DNA of 55,530 nucleotides, taken from NCBI GenBank assembly GCA_030065855.1, contig JASJCT010000023.1, positions 1 through 55,530 on the forward strand, written 5' to 3'. Both the position numbers and the translations under genes were made by a program. The notes under the pieces are model-generated. The model saw only the letters and a list, made by a program, of their open reading frames with translations, was not told where the DNA came from and ran no database searches. Origin of the DNA: Myxococcota bacterium (lineage in GTDB: Bacteria; Myxococcota_A; Polyangia; JAAYKL01). Below, piece by piece: positions 36,088-44,448 of the stretch (position 1 is the first letter of the stretch; every line of letters starts with the position of its first letter).

Positions 36088-37377
36088 GAGAGATGTATGC
36101 TGGCGCTGCCGGATCCGGTCAACAATCCAGATCAAGGGAACCCCGCCATAGGGCATGAGCAGGGGTAGCAAGGGAAACATATACCTCGAATGGCAGACGG
36201 TCAGTAGGTGGACGCCGACAAGGGGTAGCACTGTTCCGAGCCATATCCATCGGGCCGGGAGATCACGCCAACAGAGTACAAGACCCAACGCGGAAAGCAG
36301 CCAAAGGGTGCGTGAAATCCATCTCATGATCTCCCGCATGTCCCGATCTCGATGTCCGGGCCACGGCGGATAGATAGAGCTGCGAAAGAAGCTGAAGAGC
36401 CCAATCAACCGATAGGGCATGGATTTCAATACCTGATGAGGGTGCGCTGCAGACCAATTTTTGAACCACACTTTGTTCTGCTGTTCCAATGCCATGAGTT
36501 CCTGTGGACCGTAGTGCCGCTTCCAATGGCGGAAGTACTGTTTGTTCACCGCAGGCAGCTTTTCAGCTGGGGTCATCAGGTGCTCCCGATAGCGCTTCAT
36601 GTCAAATACCCGACTCGCGTAAAGGCCGATCGGCGCGGGCGTGAACGACAAGCCCAATGAAGCATTGCGGGCCGACCACACCAGCACAGGGATCCCTAGG
36701 GCTGCGCACAGGGTCATCGCTGTGATCCAGGCCATGACAGATCGCCACCTCCCCACCAGGGCTGCAAAGACGATATATGCCCCGGCAATGATCGCCACGG
36801 GCATCATGCTCGATCGATTGAGGACCAAACTCGCGAGCAAAAGACCCATCCCAGCGGCAATGATCGGCGCCTGTCGAGCATCGCGGCGCGCATGCCAATT
36901 TAGAAGGAGCCACGCAGATGCGGTCATTTGAAGCATGGCAACTGGTTCGGTCAAAATATTGTTGGCCGAACCGGCCACCGGCGGTGTGAGAAGCGCAATG
37001 CTCGTTCCCCATACGGCGATGCGGCGATCCTGAAAGAGCTTCAGCGCCACGAGATATCCCATGCCCAATGCAAGGCCGATGCACACCGCGTTCATCCAGA
37101 GCACCGCACTGGGCCTGCGTCCGAGAACCGTGTAGAGGGCCGCGATGGCCACGGGCAGAAACGGTGTGCGCGTCACTTCGGGTCTGAACGGTGGACGTCT
37201 ATCAAACGAAAATCCATTTCCTGCAGCGAGATTTGCACCAATGCCCTCGTACAGCGTTGGATCGGGCAATGGGCGTTGTGGGTTGGTGACGATCCAGTAG
37301 CCGCTCAGGGCAACTCCGAGCGCAAAAAACACCCCAAAAATCACCCTGTCTCGGATTTTAGGCAATGTGGTGTTCAT
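36040..37377 (-). CDS. GT39-like integral membrane glycosyltransferase
   Basis: A 445-residue multi-spanning membrane protein of the PMT/ArnT-like (GT-C) type, which transfers sugars from polyprenyl phosphate carriers outside the cytoplasmic membrane. The first periplasmic loop carries the acidic site (PDPTLYEGIGANLAAGNGFS) followed by RPPFRPEVTRTPFLP. About nine to ten hydrophobic helices follow, with a soluble loop near 255-330. The acceptor is unknown; lipid A, glycan or protein are options. The ATG at 37377 is favoured over a TTG at 37380. The 3' end overlaps the convergent PLP-enzyme gene by 48 bp. Confidence 0.85.
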   Translation of the reverse strand: MNTTLPKIRDRVIFGVFFALGVALSGYWIVTNPQRPLPDPTLYEGIGANLAAGNGFSFDRRPPFRPEVTRTPFLPVAIAALYTVLGRRPSAVLWMNAVCIGLALGMGYLVALKLFQDRRIAVWGTSIALLTPPVAGSANNILTEPVAMLQMTASAWLLLNWHARRDARQAPIIAAGMGLLLASLVLNRSSMMPVAIIAGAYIVFAALVGRWRSVMAWITAMTLCAALGIPVLVWSARNASLGLSFTPAPIGLYASRVFDMKRYREHLMTPAEKLPAVNKQYFRHWKRHYGPQELMALEQQNKVWFKNWSAAHPHQVLKSMPYRLIGLFSFFRSSIYPPWPGHRDRDMREIMRWISRTLWLLSALGLVLCWRDLPARWIWLGTVLPLVGVHLLTVCHSRYMFPLLPLLMPYGGVPLIWIVDRIRQRQHTSLLFKILPKGLWQGFIV

Positions 37378-37537
37378 CAAATAAAATACCGTATCAGAGG
37401 CCCGGCTTTTTCGTCAAAGCGAGGCTTACGCGCTGTATCGGTCTTTGGTCAACAGCGACCGCATTTGACACCTTGCATTGCCCGCTCTTCCAAGCGTATG
37501 ATTCGCTCAGATCGGATGGCAACTGAGGTGCAATAGC

Positions 37538-38377
37538 ATGCAGGGAAGTGCGCTTATCGCTTTTATTTTGACGCTTTTTGCAGGCCTGGCCACAGGCCTC
37601 GGCAGCCTGGTTGTATTCTTCGCCCGTCGACCCAACCTAAAGCTATTGTCTTTTGGGCTTGGATTTTCAGGCGGAGTCATGGTCTATGTCTCACTCGTAG
37701 AGCTGCTGCCGAGCGCTCAGGAACTAATGGGCAGCGCCATGGGAGAGGCTGCAGGAAAGTGGATCGCAACGGGGTGCTTCTTTGGCGGTATATTGATTTC
37801 GGCCATTATCGACAAGCTGGTTCCAGAAGCGGAAAACCCCCACGAGGCAGTGCCACTTGAACAAATTCAAGCTGCCCATGACGGGAAAACCACAGGCGGT
37901 GGGTCGACCCTTCCGAGCGGGACCAACCCGGCCCTTGCCCGGGTAGGGTTGATGTCTGCCCTTGCTATCGGCATCCACAATTTCCCAGAGGGCATGGCCA
38001 CGTTTGCGAGCAGCTTGGCAGATACTTCCCTGGGTCTATCCATTGCCATTGCGGTGGCGATCCACAATATCCCAGAGGGCATTGCCGTGGCTGTTCCCAT
38101 CTATTTCGCCTCAAGGAGTCGAAGAAGAGCGTTTGTCTATTCCTTTGGATCGGGCTTGGCAGAACCCATTGGCGCACTCCTCGCCTTTCTCGTGCTCCTG
38201 CCGTTCTTGAACGATTTTGTCGTGGGCGCCATGTTGTCTGCTGTGGGCGGTATCATGGTCTTTATCTCGTTCGACGAACTCTTGCCCACGGCCAGGGAAT
38301 ATGGAAAAGGGCACACTGCCATTGTCGGGTTGGTGCTGGGCATGGCTGTTATGGCCATTAGCCTGTTGATGTTGTAA
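37538..38377 (+). CDS. ZIP family metal transporter (ZupT-like)
   Basis: A 279-residue divalent-metal importer of the ZIP family, moving zinc, iron or manganese into the cytoplasm. About eight transmembrane helices are visible. The paired metal-site helices IGIHNFPEGMA and VAIHNIPEGIAVAVPIYFAS (histidines and glutamates of the transport site) are clear, and a conserved SFDELLPTAREYG lies near the C terminus. The loop between helices 3 and 4 is Gly/Ser/Thr rich rather than His rich. Ribosome site aggtg. The redox genes that follow start only 24 bp later, so they may be cotranscribed. Confidence 0.94.
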   Translation: MQGSALIAFILTLFAGLATGLGSLVVFFARRPNLKLLSFGLGFSGGVMVYVSLVELLPSAQELMGSAMGEAAGKWIATGCFFGGILISAIIDKLVPEAENPHEAVPLEQIQAAHDGKTTGGGSTLPSGTNPALARVGLMSALAIGIHNFPEGMATFASSLADTSLGLSIAIAVAIHNIPEGIAVAVPIYFASRSRRRAFVYSFGSGLAEPIGALLAFLVLLPFLNDFVVGAMLSAVGGIMVFISFDELLPTAREYGKGHTAIVGLVLGMAVMAISLLML

Positions 38378-38401
38378 AAAAACACGCGAGAGGTTTTCAA
38401 A

Positions 38402-38806
38402 ATGCTAAAAAAATCCATCAACGCTATTATTTTTGCCGCTCTGGCGCTCGTATTCATCTACTGTGGGGCAGCTGGTGGCAGCACCGAGCCCATCACCGTG
38501 GAAAAGACATCTGAAGGAGAGGTGTCATTTTCCAAAACAATTGCTCCGATTCTCAAAGATCACTGCATCCGGTGCCACGGCGATGACCCCAAAGGGGAGT
38601 TGTCCATTTTAAGCTATGAGGCCGTAATGAAGGGCGGCAAAAGCGGCAATTTCGTCGTGCCCGGAGATCCGGACAACAGCCGGCTCATCACATCTGTGGA
38701 AAAAACCAAGGAACCCTTTATGCCGCCGCGGATCTTCCCGGCACTCACACCAGATCGCATTCAAGCCATCCGCCGATGGATTGCAGAAGGCGCGAAGAAT
38801 AACTGA
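38402..38806 (+). CDS. planctomycete-type cytochrome c domain lipoprotein
   Basis: A 134-residue lipoprotein with a single haem. The signal peptide (about 1-20) ends in a lipobox-like FIYC at Cys21. The haem-binding motif is CIRCH (Cys55-Cys58-His59), and EPFMPPRIFP near residue 103 holds a probable axial methionine. The pattern FSKTIAPILKDHCIRCHG followed by GDPDNSRL matches the small cytochrome domain called PSCyt1. It would shuttle electrons on the periplasmic side. It is the first of three closely spaced redox genes, ending 5 bp before the rubredoxin-DUF2231 gene; gagagg is upstream of the ATG. Confidence 0.9.
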   Translation: MLKKSINAIIFAALALVFIYCGAAGGSTEPITVEKTSEGEVSFSKTIAPILKDHCIRCHGDDPKGELSILSYEAVMKGGKSGNFVVPGDPDNSRLITSVEKTKEPFMPPRIFPALTPDRIQAIRRWIAEGAKNN

Positions 38807-38811
38807 AGAAC

Positions 38812-39429
38812 ATGAAGTGGCAATGCACTGTTTGTAAATACATTCACACCGGCGAGGAACCGCCCAAAAACTGCCCGGTCTGCGGGGCTGACCAGAAAAA
38901 GTTTGTCCCATACACCGGCGAGCAAGGGGCTGCCCCTAAAAAATCGGAAAAACCGGCACGTTCCGATAAGACAAAACCATCCCGAGATACGGGCCAAAAA
39001 GGATGGCCCGGCATGGTCCTCAAGCACCACCTGCATCCGATGAGCGTTCACGTGCCCAACGGGGTGATCCCTGTTTGCTTTGTCTTTATTGCCTTGGCCA
39101 CGGTCCTGGATCTATACAACTTCTATCGAGCGGCTTTCTACAACTATCTCGCCGTGCTTGCGGCCATGCCCGTTGTGCTCCACTCCGGCTACATCGAATG
39201 GAAGCTGCGCTACGGCGGTGCATTGACCGCTCGATTTATTGCGAAATTTTTCTGTGGGGGTGTCGTCACCGCCGGCCTCGCTGCTGCTGTTATCTGGCAT
39301 ATCGTAGACCCTGCGGCGGCCAGCGCAGAGTCGCCGCATCGCTGGATCCTCGTCCTGGGCAATGCAGTGATATTGGTCGCGGCGGGTATTGCCGGCCATA
39401 TCGGCGGCAAATTCGTCTTTAGAGATTGA
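38812..39429 (+). CDS. rubredoxin-like domain fused to DUF2231-type membrane protein
   Basis: A 205-residue protein. Residues 1-35 are a short rubredoxin-type iron site of the rubrerythrin kind, WQCTVCKYIHTGEEPP with NCPVCGA. A basic Lys/Ser-rich linker (about 40-65) leads to a DUF2231-like domain with four transmembrane helices, starting LKHHLHPMSVHVPNGVIPV, whose histidines suggest haem or quinone contact. A membrane electron-transfer role joined to a cytosolic or periplasmic rubredoxin is plausible. The neighbouring cytochrome and thioredoxin genes support a common redox function. Confidence 0.88.
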   Translation: MKWQCTVCKYIHTGEEPPKNCPVCGADQKKFVPYTGEQGAAPKKSEKPARSDKTKPSRDTGQKGWPGMVLKHHLHPMSVHVPNGVIPVCFVFIALATVLDLYNFYRAAFYNYLAVLAAMPVVLHSGYIEWKLRYGGALTARFIAKFFCGGVVTAGLAAAVIWHIVDPAAASAESPHRWILVLGNAVILVAAGIAGHIGGKFVFRD

Positions 39430-39457
39430 AAAAAACGCCAAAGATTGGAGGCACACG

Positions 39458-40033
39458 ATGGTCAAAACTGCTTCTACCATGATGCCGCTGGGAACCCTGG
39501 CGCCGGATTTTGATCTGCCGCACGTGGTCACGGGGGAGCGGATTTCCGCGTCCACCAGTATCGGCCCCAAAGGGCTGCTGGTGATGTTTATCTGCCGCCA
39601 CTGCCCCTTTGTCATCCACATACGAGAGGAATTGGCCCGGCTGGGGAGGGATTATGGGACCAGTGACATCGGCATCGTCGCCATCAGCTCGAACGACGCC
39701 GAGAACTACCCGGACGATGCACCGGCTAAGCTTGCCGAAATGGCCGAGGAACTCGGGTTTACCTTTCCCCTATGCCACGACGAGACCCAATCCGTGGCTA
39801 AGGCCTACGGCGCGGCCTGCACCCCTGATTTTTTCCTCTTTGATGGGAATCGCAAGCTCATCTACCGGGGCCAACTCGACGATAGCCGCCCGGGCAACAG
39901 CGCACCCGTAAACGGGCGGGATTTAAGAGACGCACTGGACGCCGCGCTCACAGGCAGGGACGTACTCCTAAATCAGACCCCCAGCATTGGGTGCAACATC
40001 AAGTGGAAGCCCGGAAATGAACCCGGATATTGA
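39458..40033 (+). CDS. thioredoxin-family (AhpC/TSA-like) protein
   Basis: A 191-residue thioredoxin-fold protein with active site CRHC (Cys46, Cys49) in FICRHCPFVIHIRE, preceded by APDFDLPHVVTGERIS and followed by VAISSNDAENYPDDAP and YGAACTPDFFLFDG with the usual cis-proline region. Similar proteins act as thiol reductases or peroxiredoxin-like enzymes; no signal peptide is visible, so it is probably cytoplasmic. The ATG at 39458 has ggagg seven bases upstream. It lies 28 bp after the rubredoxin-DUF2231 gene. Confidence 0.92.
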   Translation: MVKTASTMMPLGTLAPDFDLPHVVTGERISASTSIGPKGLLVMFICRHCPFVIHIREELARLGRDYGTSDIGIVAISSNDAENYPDDAPAKLAEMAEELGFTFPLCHDETQSVAKAYGAACTPDFFLFDGNRKLIYRGQLDDSRPGNSAPVNGRDLRDALDAALTGRDVLLNQTPSIGCNIKWKPGNEPGY

Positions 40034-40093
40034 TGGATATAGAATAGGATTTAAGAAGTAGATCACGGGTCCATCAACCCTCGGGTATTCTAA

Positions 40094-41521
40094 TTGCTTA
40101 AAATCATTCTAAAGAATCTATCCTTATATTCATTGGGGCCGGCCATTACCGGCATCGTGACCTTTTTACTGCTTCCGGTCATCAGCAACTACTTACCTCC
40201 GACAGGCCAAGGCATCCTCGGCATTCTCGAGACAATACAGCGATACTTTCTCATCTTCGCCACCCTCCAAATCCACGCCGGCATTGTCCGCATGTACCTG
40301 GACCTCGGCAGCCCTGAGGAAGAAAAGCGATACGCCGGAAGCATTTTTGTGTTTCTGCTGCTATTGAACACATGCGCGACCCTCGGCTTGGGCGCGATGC
40401 TCTATTTCTTTTCAGACCTCATTTTTGAAGACGAACAACTGACATTCTATCCCTATATCGCACTGAAGCTGATTTATTGCTTTATTTTAAACGCTCCAGA
40501 CCTGGTACGGGGGGTTTTTTACGCCAAACAAGAGGCGCTTAAAGTCTTTTTGATTAAAATATTGATACTCGTCGTGGATATGGGCCTGACCCTCTACCTG
40601 CTCATCGAACAAGGTCTGGGGGTTCAGGGCATTCTGATCGCAAACATCGCAGGGGTGACCGCTGCATTGCCTGTTTTTCTGTACTACACATTCAAGCATT
40701 CAGTGCTGTGTTTTGATTGGAAATACGTCAGCAGAACGCTCGTTTTTTGCTTGCCGTTCATCCCGGGGGCACTGGCCACGGCTACCTATGAACACGCCGA
40801 TCGTTACTTACTGCAAGCCTACATGACGCTTCACGAAGTGGGTATTTACACCTTTGCCCAGCGCTTCTTGCTTCCGCTTTCAGTGATCGTGTTTGCCATC
40901 GACAAGGCGTTCATGCCGGTTTACATCAGCCATAAAAAAGCCAATTTGAGTGGAAAGAAGTTAAACCAGACCGTGAATCAGCTCACGCTCTTTTTGGGGT
41001 TGGCAACCATCGGACTCGTGTATTTTGCAACTGAAATCAAAGTGTTTGTTAACGAGAAATACGCGGCCTCGTTCGACATCATCGCCTATATTGCCATTTT
41101 CTGGTTTCTTCGCATGATCTACCTCTTTCCAGGTGCGATTCTGATCTATTTTAAAAAATCAAAGTATTTTTTGGCTATTAATATCATCCCGGCAGCAATA
41201 AATGTCCTACTCAACATCTGGCTGATCCCGATTTGGGGCATTGACGGCGCTATCGTCTCGACGCTTGCTTGCGGCGTGCTTACCCTTGTTATGACCCACC
41301 TCTTTGCCTTCTCCTTGGATAACAGTGCATTTAACTACATGCAGTTATGTATGCTCAGCTTAGGTGTGGCGCTGCTCTGTATCGCGAACAACTATCTTCC
41401 TGATAACACAGCACTGTGCATCGTGAGCAAAGTCTTGCTCATCGGCGTTTATCTCGTCACTGGCGCCCGTATTCTCGGCATATCCCTTCGCAGTACGATA
41501 AGGGAGTTATGGGAGCGCTAG
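40094..41521 (+). CDS. polysaccharide flippase (MOP/Wzx-like)
   Basis: A 475-residue integral membrane protein of the MOP flippase superfamily that moves lipid-linked glycans across the inner membrane. It shows about 12-14 hydrophobic helices, the starting pattern SLGPAITGIVTFLLLPVISN, and the conserved YEHADRYLLQAYMTLHEVGIYTFAQRF region cut across positions 235-260. The start is uncertain: the frame begins with a TTG at 40094 without an obvious ribosome site. No glycosyltransferase genes are adjacent on this strand, so it is not embedded in a full surface-polysaccharide cluster. Confidence 0.88.
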   Translation: MLKIILKNLSLYSLGPAITGIVTFLLLPVISNYLPPTGQGILGILETIQRYFLIFATLQIHAGIVRMYLDLGSPEEEKRYAGSIFVFLLLLNTCATLGLGAMLYFFSDLIFEDEQLTFYPYIALKLIYCFILNAPDLVRGVFYAKQEALKVFLIKILILVVDMGLTLYLLIEQGLGVQGILIANIAGVTAALPVFLYYTFKHSVLCFDWKYVSRTLVFCLPFIPGALATATYEHADRYLLQAYMTLHEVGIYTFAQRFLLPLSVIVFAIDKAFMPVYISHKKANLSGKKLNQTVNQLTLFLGLATIGLVYFATEIKVFVNEKYAASFDIIAYIAIFWFLRMIYLFPGAILIYFKKSKYFLAINIIPAAINVLLNIWLIPIWGIDGAIVSTLACGVLTLVMTHLFAFSLDNSAFNYMQLCMLSLGVALLCIANNYLPDNTALCIVSKVLLIGVYLVTGARILGISLRSTIRELWER

Positions 41522-41644
41522 GTGCGCTAGTTGTGGCGCAGTGGCCAAAGAACAAATTCGGTCAGAAGTCGAAAGCCCTTGACAGTACTCCCAAGGGCGA
41601 GGCAAAACCATTGTTATCTTAACTCTTTTTCCGGGAGATGGAAA

Positions 41645-42430
41645 ATGTCATCTGCAAATGGGCATTTCAAAAAAATCGCGGTACGGACGGACCACGGGGG
41701 GCAAATACTGGTCATTCGGCTTTCCTCCCCGCCGGGAAACGTACTGGAAGGACAAATGATGGCCGAGATCCGCGACTGCGTCGATGCAGCCGCAACAGAA
41801 CCAGACCTCAAAGCCATTGTCTTCGAAGGTGAGGGCAAGCATTTTTGCTTTGGTGCCAGCGTCGAGGAGCACAAAAAAGAGCGCGCGCCCGCAATGATCA
41901 GTGGATTCAACCAACTGTTCAAATCCCTGCTGGCTACTGAGCGCCCCCTGATCGCCGTTGTGCGCGGCCAATGCCTGGGCGGGGGCATGGAGCTTGCCGC
42001 GTTTTGCAGTTTTATTATTGCAGAACCATCGGCCAAGTTCGGGCAGCCCGAGATACACCTCGGGGTGCTGCCGCCGGTTGCGGCTGCCATCTTGCCCGAC
42101 ATCATTGGTCAGTCCCGTGCGGACGACCTGATCCTCACCGGCCGATCCATCGATGCAGAAACCGCCCTTGATTGGGGCCTGGTTCACTCAGTGGCTGAGA
42201 ATGGCTCAGCAGCCCGCGATGCATTTATCGCAACCCATATCCTGCCCAAGAGCGCTGCGGCCCTCAGACATGCCTATCGCGCATCCCGAGCCAAGTGGTT
42301 CGCCGACCTCAATAAAACCCTCGATGACATGGCCCAGCTCTATGTGCAGGAGCTCATGGAAACAGCGGACGCAAACGAGGGCATTACCGCTTTTCTGGAG
42401 AAGCGGTCCCCAAATTGGAAAAACTGCTAG
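41645..42430 (+). CDS. enoyl-CoA hydratase/isomerase family, dienoyl-CoA hydratase-like
   Basis: A 261-residue crotonase-family enzyme. Oxyanion-hole glycines appear in FCFGASVEEHKKE and GQCLGGGMELAAFCS, and the acid-base region reads GQPEIHLGVLPPVAAAILP. The overall look is closest to cyclohexa-1,5-diene-carbonyl-CoA hydratases of anaerobic benzoyl-CoA breakdown, but no other genes specific to that route are present. The ATG at 41645 is preceded by cgggag. It is first in a run of four CoA-ester genes that continues with a thiolase 53 bp downstream. Confidence 0.88.
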   Translation: MSSANGHFKKIAVRTDHGGQILVIRLSSPPGNVLEGQMMAEIRDCVDAAATEPDLKAIVFEGEGKHFCFGASVEEHKKERAPAMISGFNQLFKSLLATERPLIAVVRGQCLGGGMELAAFCSFIIAEPSAKFGQPEIHLGVLPPVAAAILPDIIGQSRADDLILTGRSIDAETALDWGLVHSVAENGSAARDAFIATHILPKSAAALRHAYRASRAKWFADLNKTLDDMAQLYVQELMETADANEGITAFLEKRSPNWKNC

Positions 42431-42483
42431 GAAAACGCAGGTGTTTTTTGGCGTATCTTTGCGTATCAAGGAGGAATTGATAG

Positions 42484-43677
42484 ATGGCTTTTTCAAAGAG
42501 TTACGTACCGTATGGCGGGTACTGGAGTACCCCCTATGCCAAGTGGCAGGGCAGCTTTGCAAACCTGCACGCCCTCGAGCTCGCCGCACAAACCGGGCGC
42601 AAGTTTTTCGAGCTTCGCAACGTCGATCCGACCCGAATCGATAACGTATATCTCGGCATGACCGTTCCCCAGACCCAGAGCTTCTACGGTGGGCCGTGGA
42701 CCGCTGCCATGCTCGGCGGTGAGCGCATCACCGGGCCGGTCGTCAATCAGGCCTGCATCACCGGCATCGTGTGCGCGAAGATGGCCGCCCAAGACGTGGA
42801 ATGCGGCTTGGTAGACACGAGTTTGGCGGTCTGCGCCGACCGATGCTCCAACGGCCCGCACCTGTATTATCCGTCGCAGGTTGCCCCGGGGGCCACAGGT
42901 CAGGCAGAAAATTGGGTACTCGATAACTTTGGCCACGATCCCTGGGCGAAAAATTCAATGATTCAAACCGCAGAAAACGTGGCCCGGGAAAACGGTATCA
43001 CCCGGGAACAAAACGACGAAGTCGCAGCGCGCCGCTATGAGCAGTATCAGGACGCCCTGGCTGACGATGGTGCCTTTCACGCGCGGTTCATGGTGCCGGT
43101 TACTGTGGGCAGGGGAAAAAAGGCAAAGGACATTACTGCGGACGAAGGTGTGTTCCCCACCACCCTAGAGGGCCTAAGCGCTCTGAGGCCGGTGCTTCCC
43201 GAAGGCACCCTGACCTTTGGATCCCAAACCCACCCGGCAGATGGCAATACAGGTCTGCTCGTCACTACAAAAGGTAACGCCCAGGCACTCTCGAAGGATG
43301 CCAACGTCGAGATTCAGCTCCTGGGATTTGGGACGGCCCGCGAAAAAAAGGGCTATATGGCGGCGGCGACCATTCCGGCGACCCGCGCCGCATTGGCCGA
43401 TGCCGGCATCCGGGCCGACGATGTCAAGGCCGTCAAAACCCATAACCCCTTTGCTGTTAACGACATTTGCCTGGCCAATGAGCTGGGATTTGATCTCGCC
43501 AATATGAACAATTACGGCAGCTCCCTGGTCTGGGGCCATCCTCAAGGACCGACAGCGCTTCGCGTCGTCATCGAGCTCATCGAAGAGCTCGTCCTAAAGG
43601 GCGGTGGATACGGCCTGTTTGCCGGATGCGCCGCAGGCGATACTGCCGGCGCCCTAGTGATTAAGGTCCAAGGCTAG
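42484..43677 (+). CDS. divergent thiolase family protein
   Basis: A 397-residue thiolase. The acyl-accepting Cys91 is in NQACITGIV, His352 in SSLVWGHPQGPT and the second cysteine Cys382 in AGCAAGDTAGAL. The usual NEAFA block is replaced by THNPFAVND, and the N terminus reads MAFSKSYVPYGGYWSTPYAK, features of a thiolase branch often seen in anaerobic deltaproteobacteria. It probably cleaves or forms 3-ketoacyl-CoA esters within this operon. An aaggagg site precedes the ATG. The next gene begins 12 bp after it. Confidence 0.9.
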   Translation: MAFSKSYVPYGGYWSTPYAKWQGSFANLHALELAAQTGRKFFELRNVDPTRIDNVYLGMTVPQTQSFYGGPWTAAMLGGERITGPVVNQACITGIVCAKMAAQDVECGLVDTSLAVCADRCSNGPHLYYPSQVAPGATGQAENWVLDNFGHDPWAKNSMIQTAENVARENGITREQNDEVAARRYEQYQDALADDGAFHARFMVPVTVGRGKKAKDITADEGVFPTTLEGLSALRPVLPEGTLTFGSQTHPADGNTGLLVTTKGNAQALSKDANVEIQLLGFGTAREKKGYMAAATIPATRAALADAGIRADDVKAVKTHNPFAVNDICLANELGFDLANMNNYGSSLVWGHPQGPTALRVVIELIEELVLKGGGYGLFAGCAAGDTAGALVIKVQG

Positions 43678-43689
43678 GAGACATAAAAA

Positions 43690-44436
43690 ATGGACCTAAG
43701 GGGAAAAAGCGCCATCGTAACCGGTGGCGGCCAGGGTATTGGCGCGGCCATCGCCAAGAAGCTGGGTAGCCTGGGCGCTAACGTGGCCATCATCGATTAC
43801 GATCGCGATACCGAGGCCAAGGCCCTGGTTGCAGATCTCGTGACCATGGGCGTTCAGGGACTCGCCATTAAGGCGGACGTCTCAAGCTTTGCCGATGCCC
43901 AGGCTGCAATCCTGACTGTACTGCAGACCTTTGGGGACCTGCACATCCTGGTGTGTAATGCCGGCATCAACCGGGACGGGGTCATCTGGAAGATGACCGA
44001 AGATCAGTGGGACAAGGTAATTGACGTCAATCTAAAGGGATGCTTCAACTATGCTCGCGCTGCTGCCCCTGTGTTTAGGAAACAGGCATACGGCAAGATC
44101 ATTAACATTACGTCGATCAATGGCTTACGTGGAAGATTCGGACAATCAAACTACACCGCGTCCAAAGGCGGCATTATCGCCTTTACCAAAACCCTGGCCA
44201 GGGAGCTCGGCAACAAAAACATTAACGTCAACGCGGTCGCACCAGGGCTCATTGAGACCCACATGGTGGCCCAGATGCCCGAAGCAGCAAGACAAACCTC
44301 CCTCAGAGAGATAGTCATGGGGCGCCTCGGGCAACCAGAAGACATCGCCAATGCGGTGGCGTTCTTTGCATCTGACCTATCCCGCCACATCACTGGTCAG
44401 GTGCTCAACGTGGACGGCGGTCAGCTCATCGCTTAA
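43690..44436 (+). CDS. short-chain dehydrogenase/reductase (3-ketoacyl-CoA reductase-like)
   Basis: A 248-residue classical SDR with NAD(P) motif TGGGQGIG near residue 12, NAG, and the catalytic Ser142, Tyr155 and Lys159 (TSINGLRGRFGQSNYTASKG). It closely resembles FabG/PhaB-type 3-ketoacyl reductases or 3-hydroxyacyl-CoA dehydrogenases. Placed between two thiolase genes after a hydratase, it would interconvert 3-hydroxy- and 3-ketoacyl-CoA. Spacing of 12 bp on both sides indicates one operon. Confidence 0.9.
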   Translation: MDLRGKSAIVTGGGQGIGAAIAKKLGSLGANVAIIDYDRDTEAKALVADLVTMGVQGLAIKADVSSFADAQAAILTVLQTFGDLHILVCNAGINRDGVIWKMTEDQWDKVIDVNLKGCFNYARAAAPVFRKQAYGKIINITSINGLRGRFGQSNYTASKGGIIAFTKTLARELGNKNINVNAVAPGLIETHMVAQMPEAARQTSLREIVMGRLGQPEDIANAVAFFASDLSRHITGQVLNVDGGQLIA

Positions 44437-44448
44437 AGGAGCATTTGG

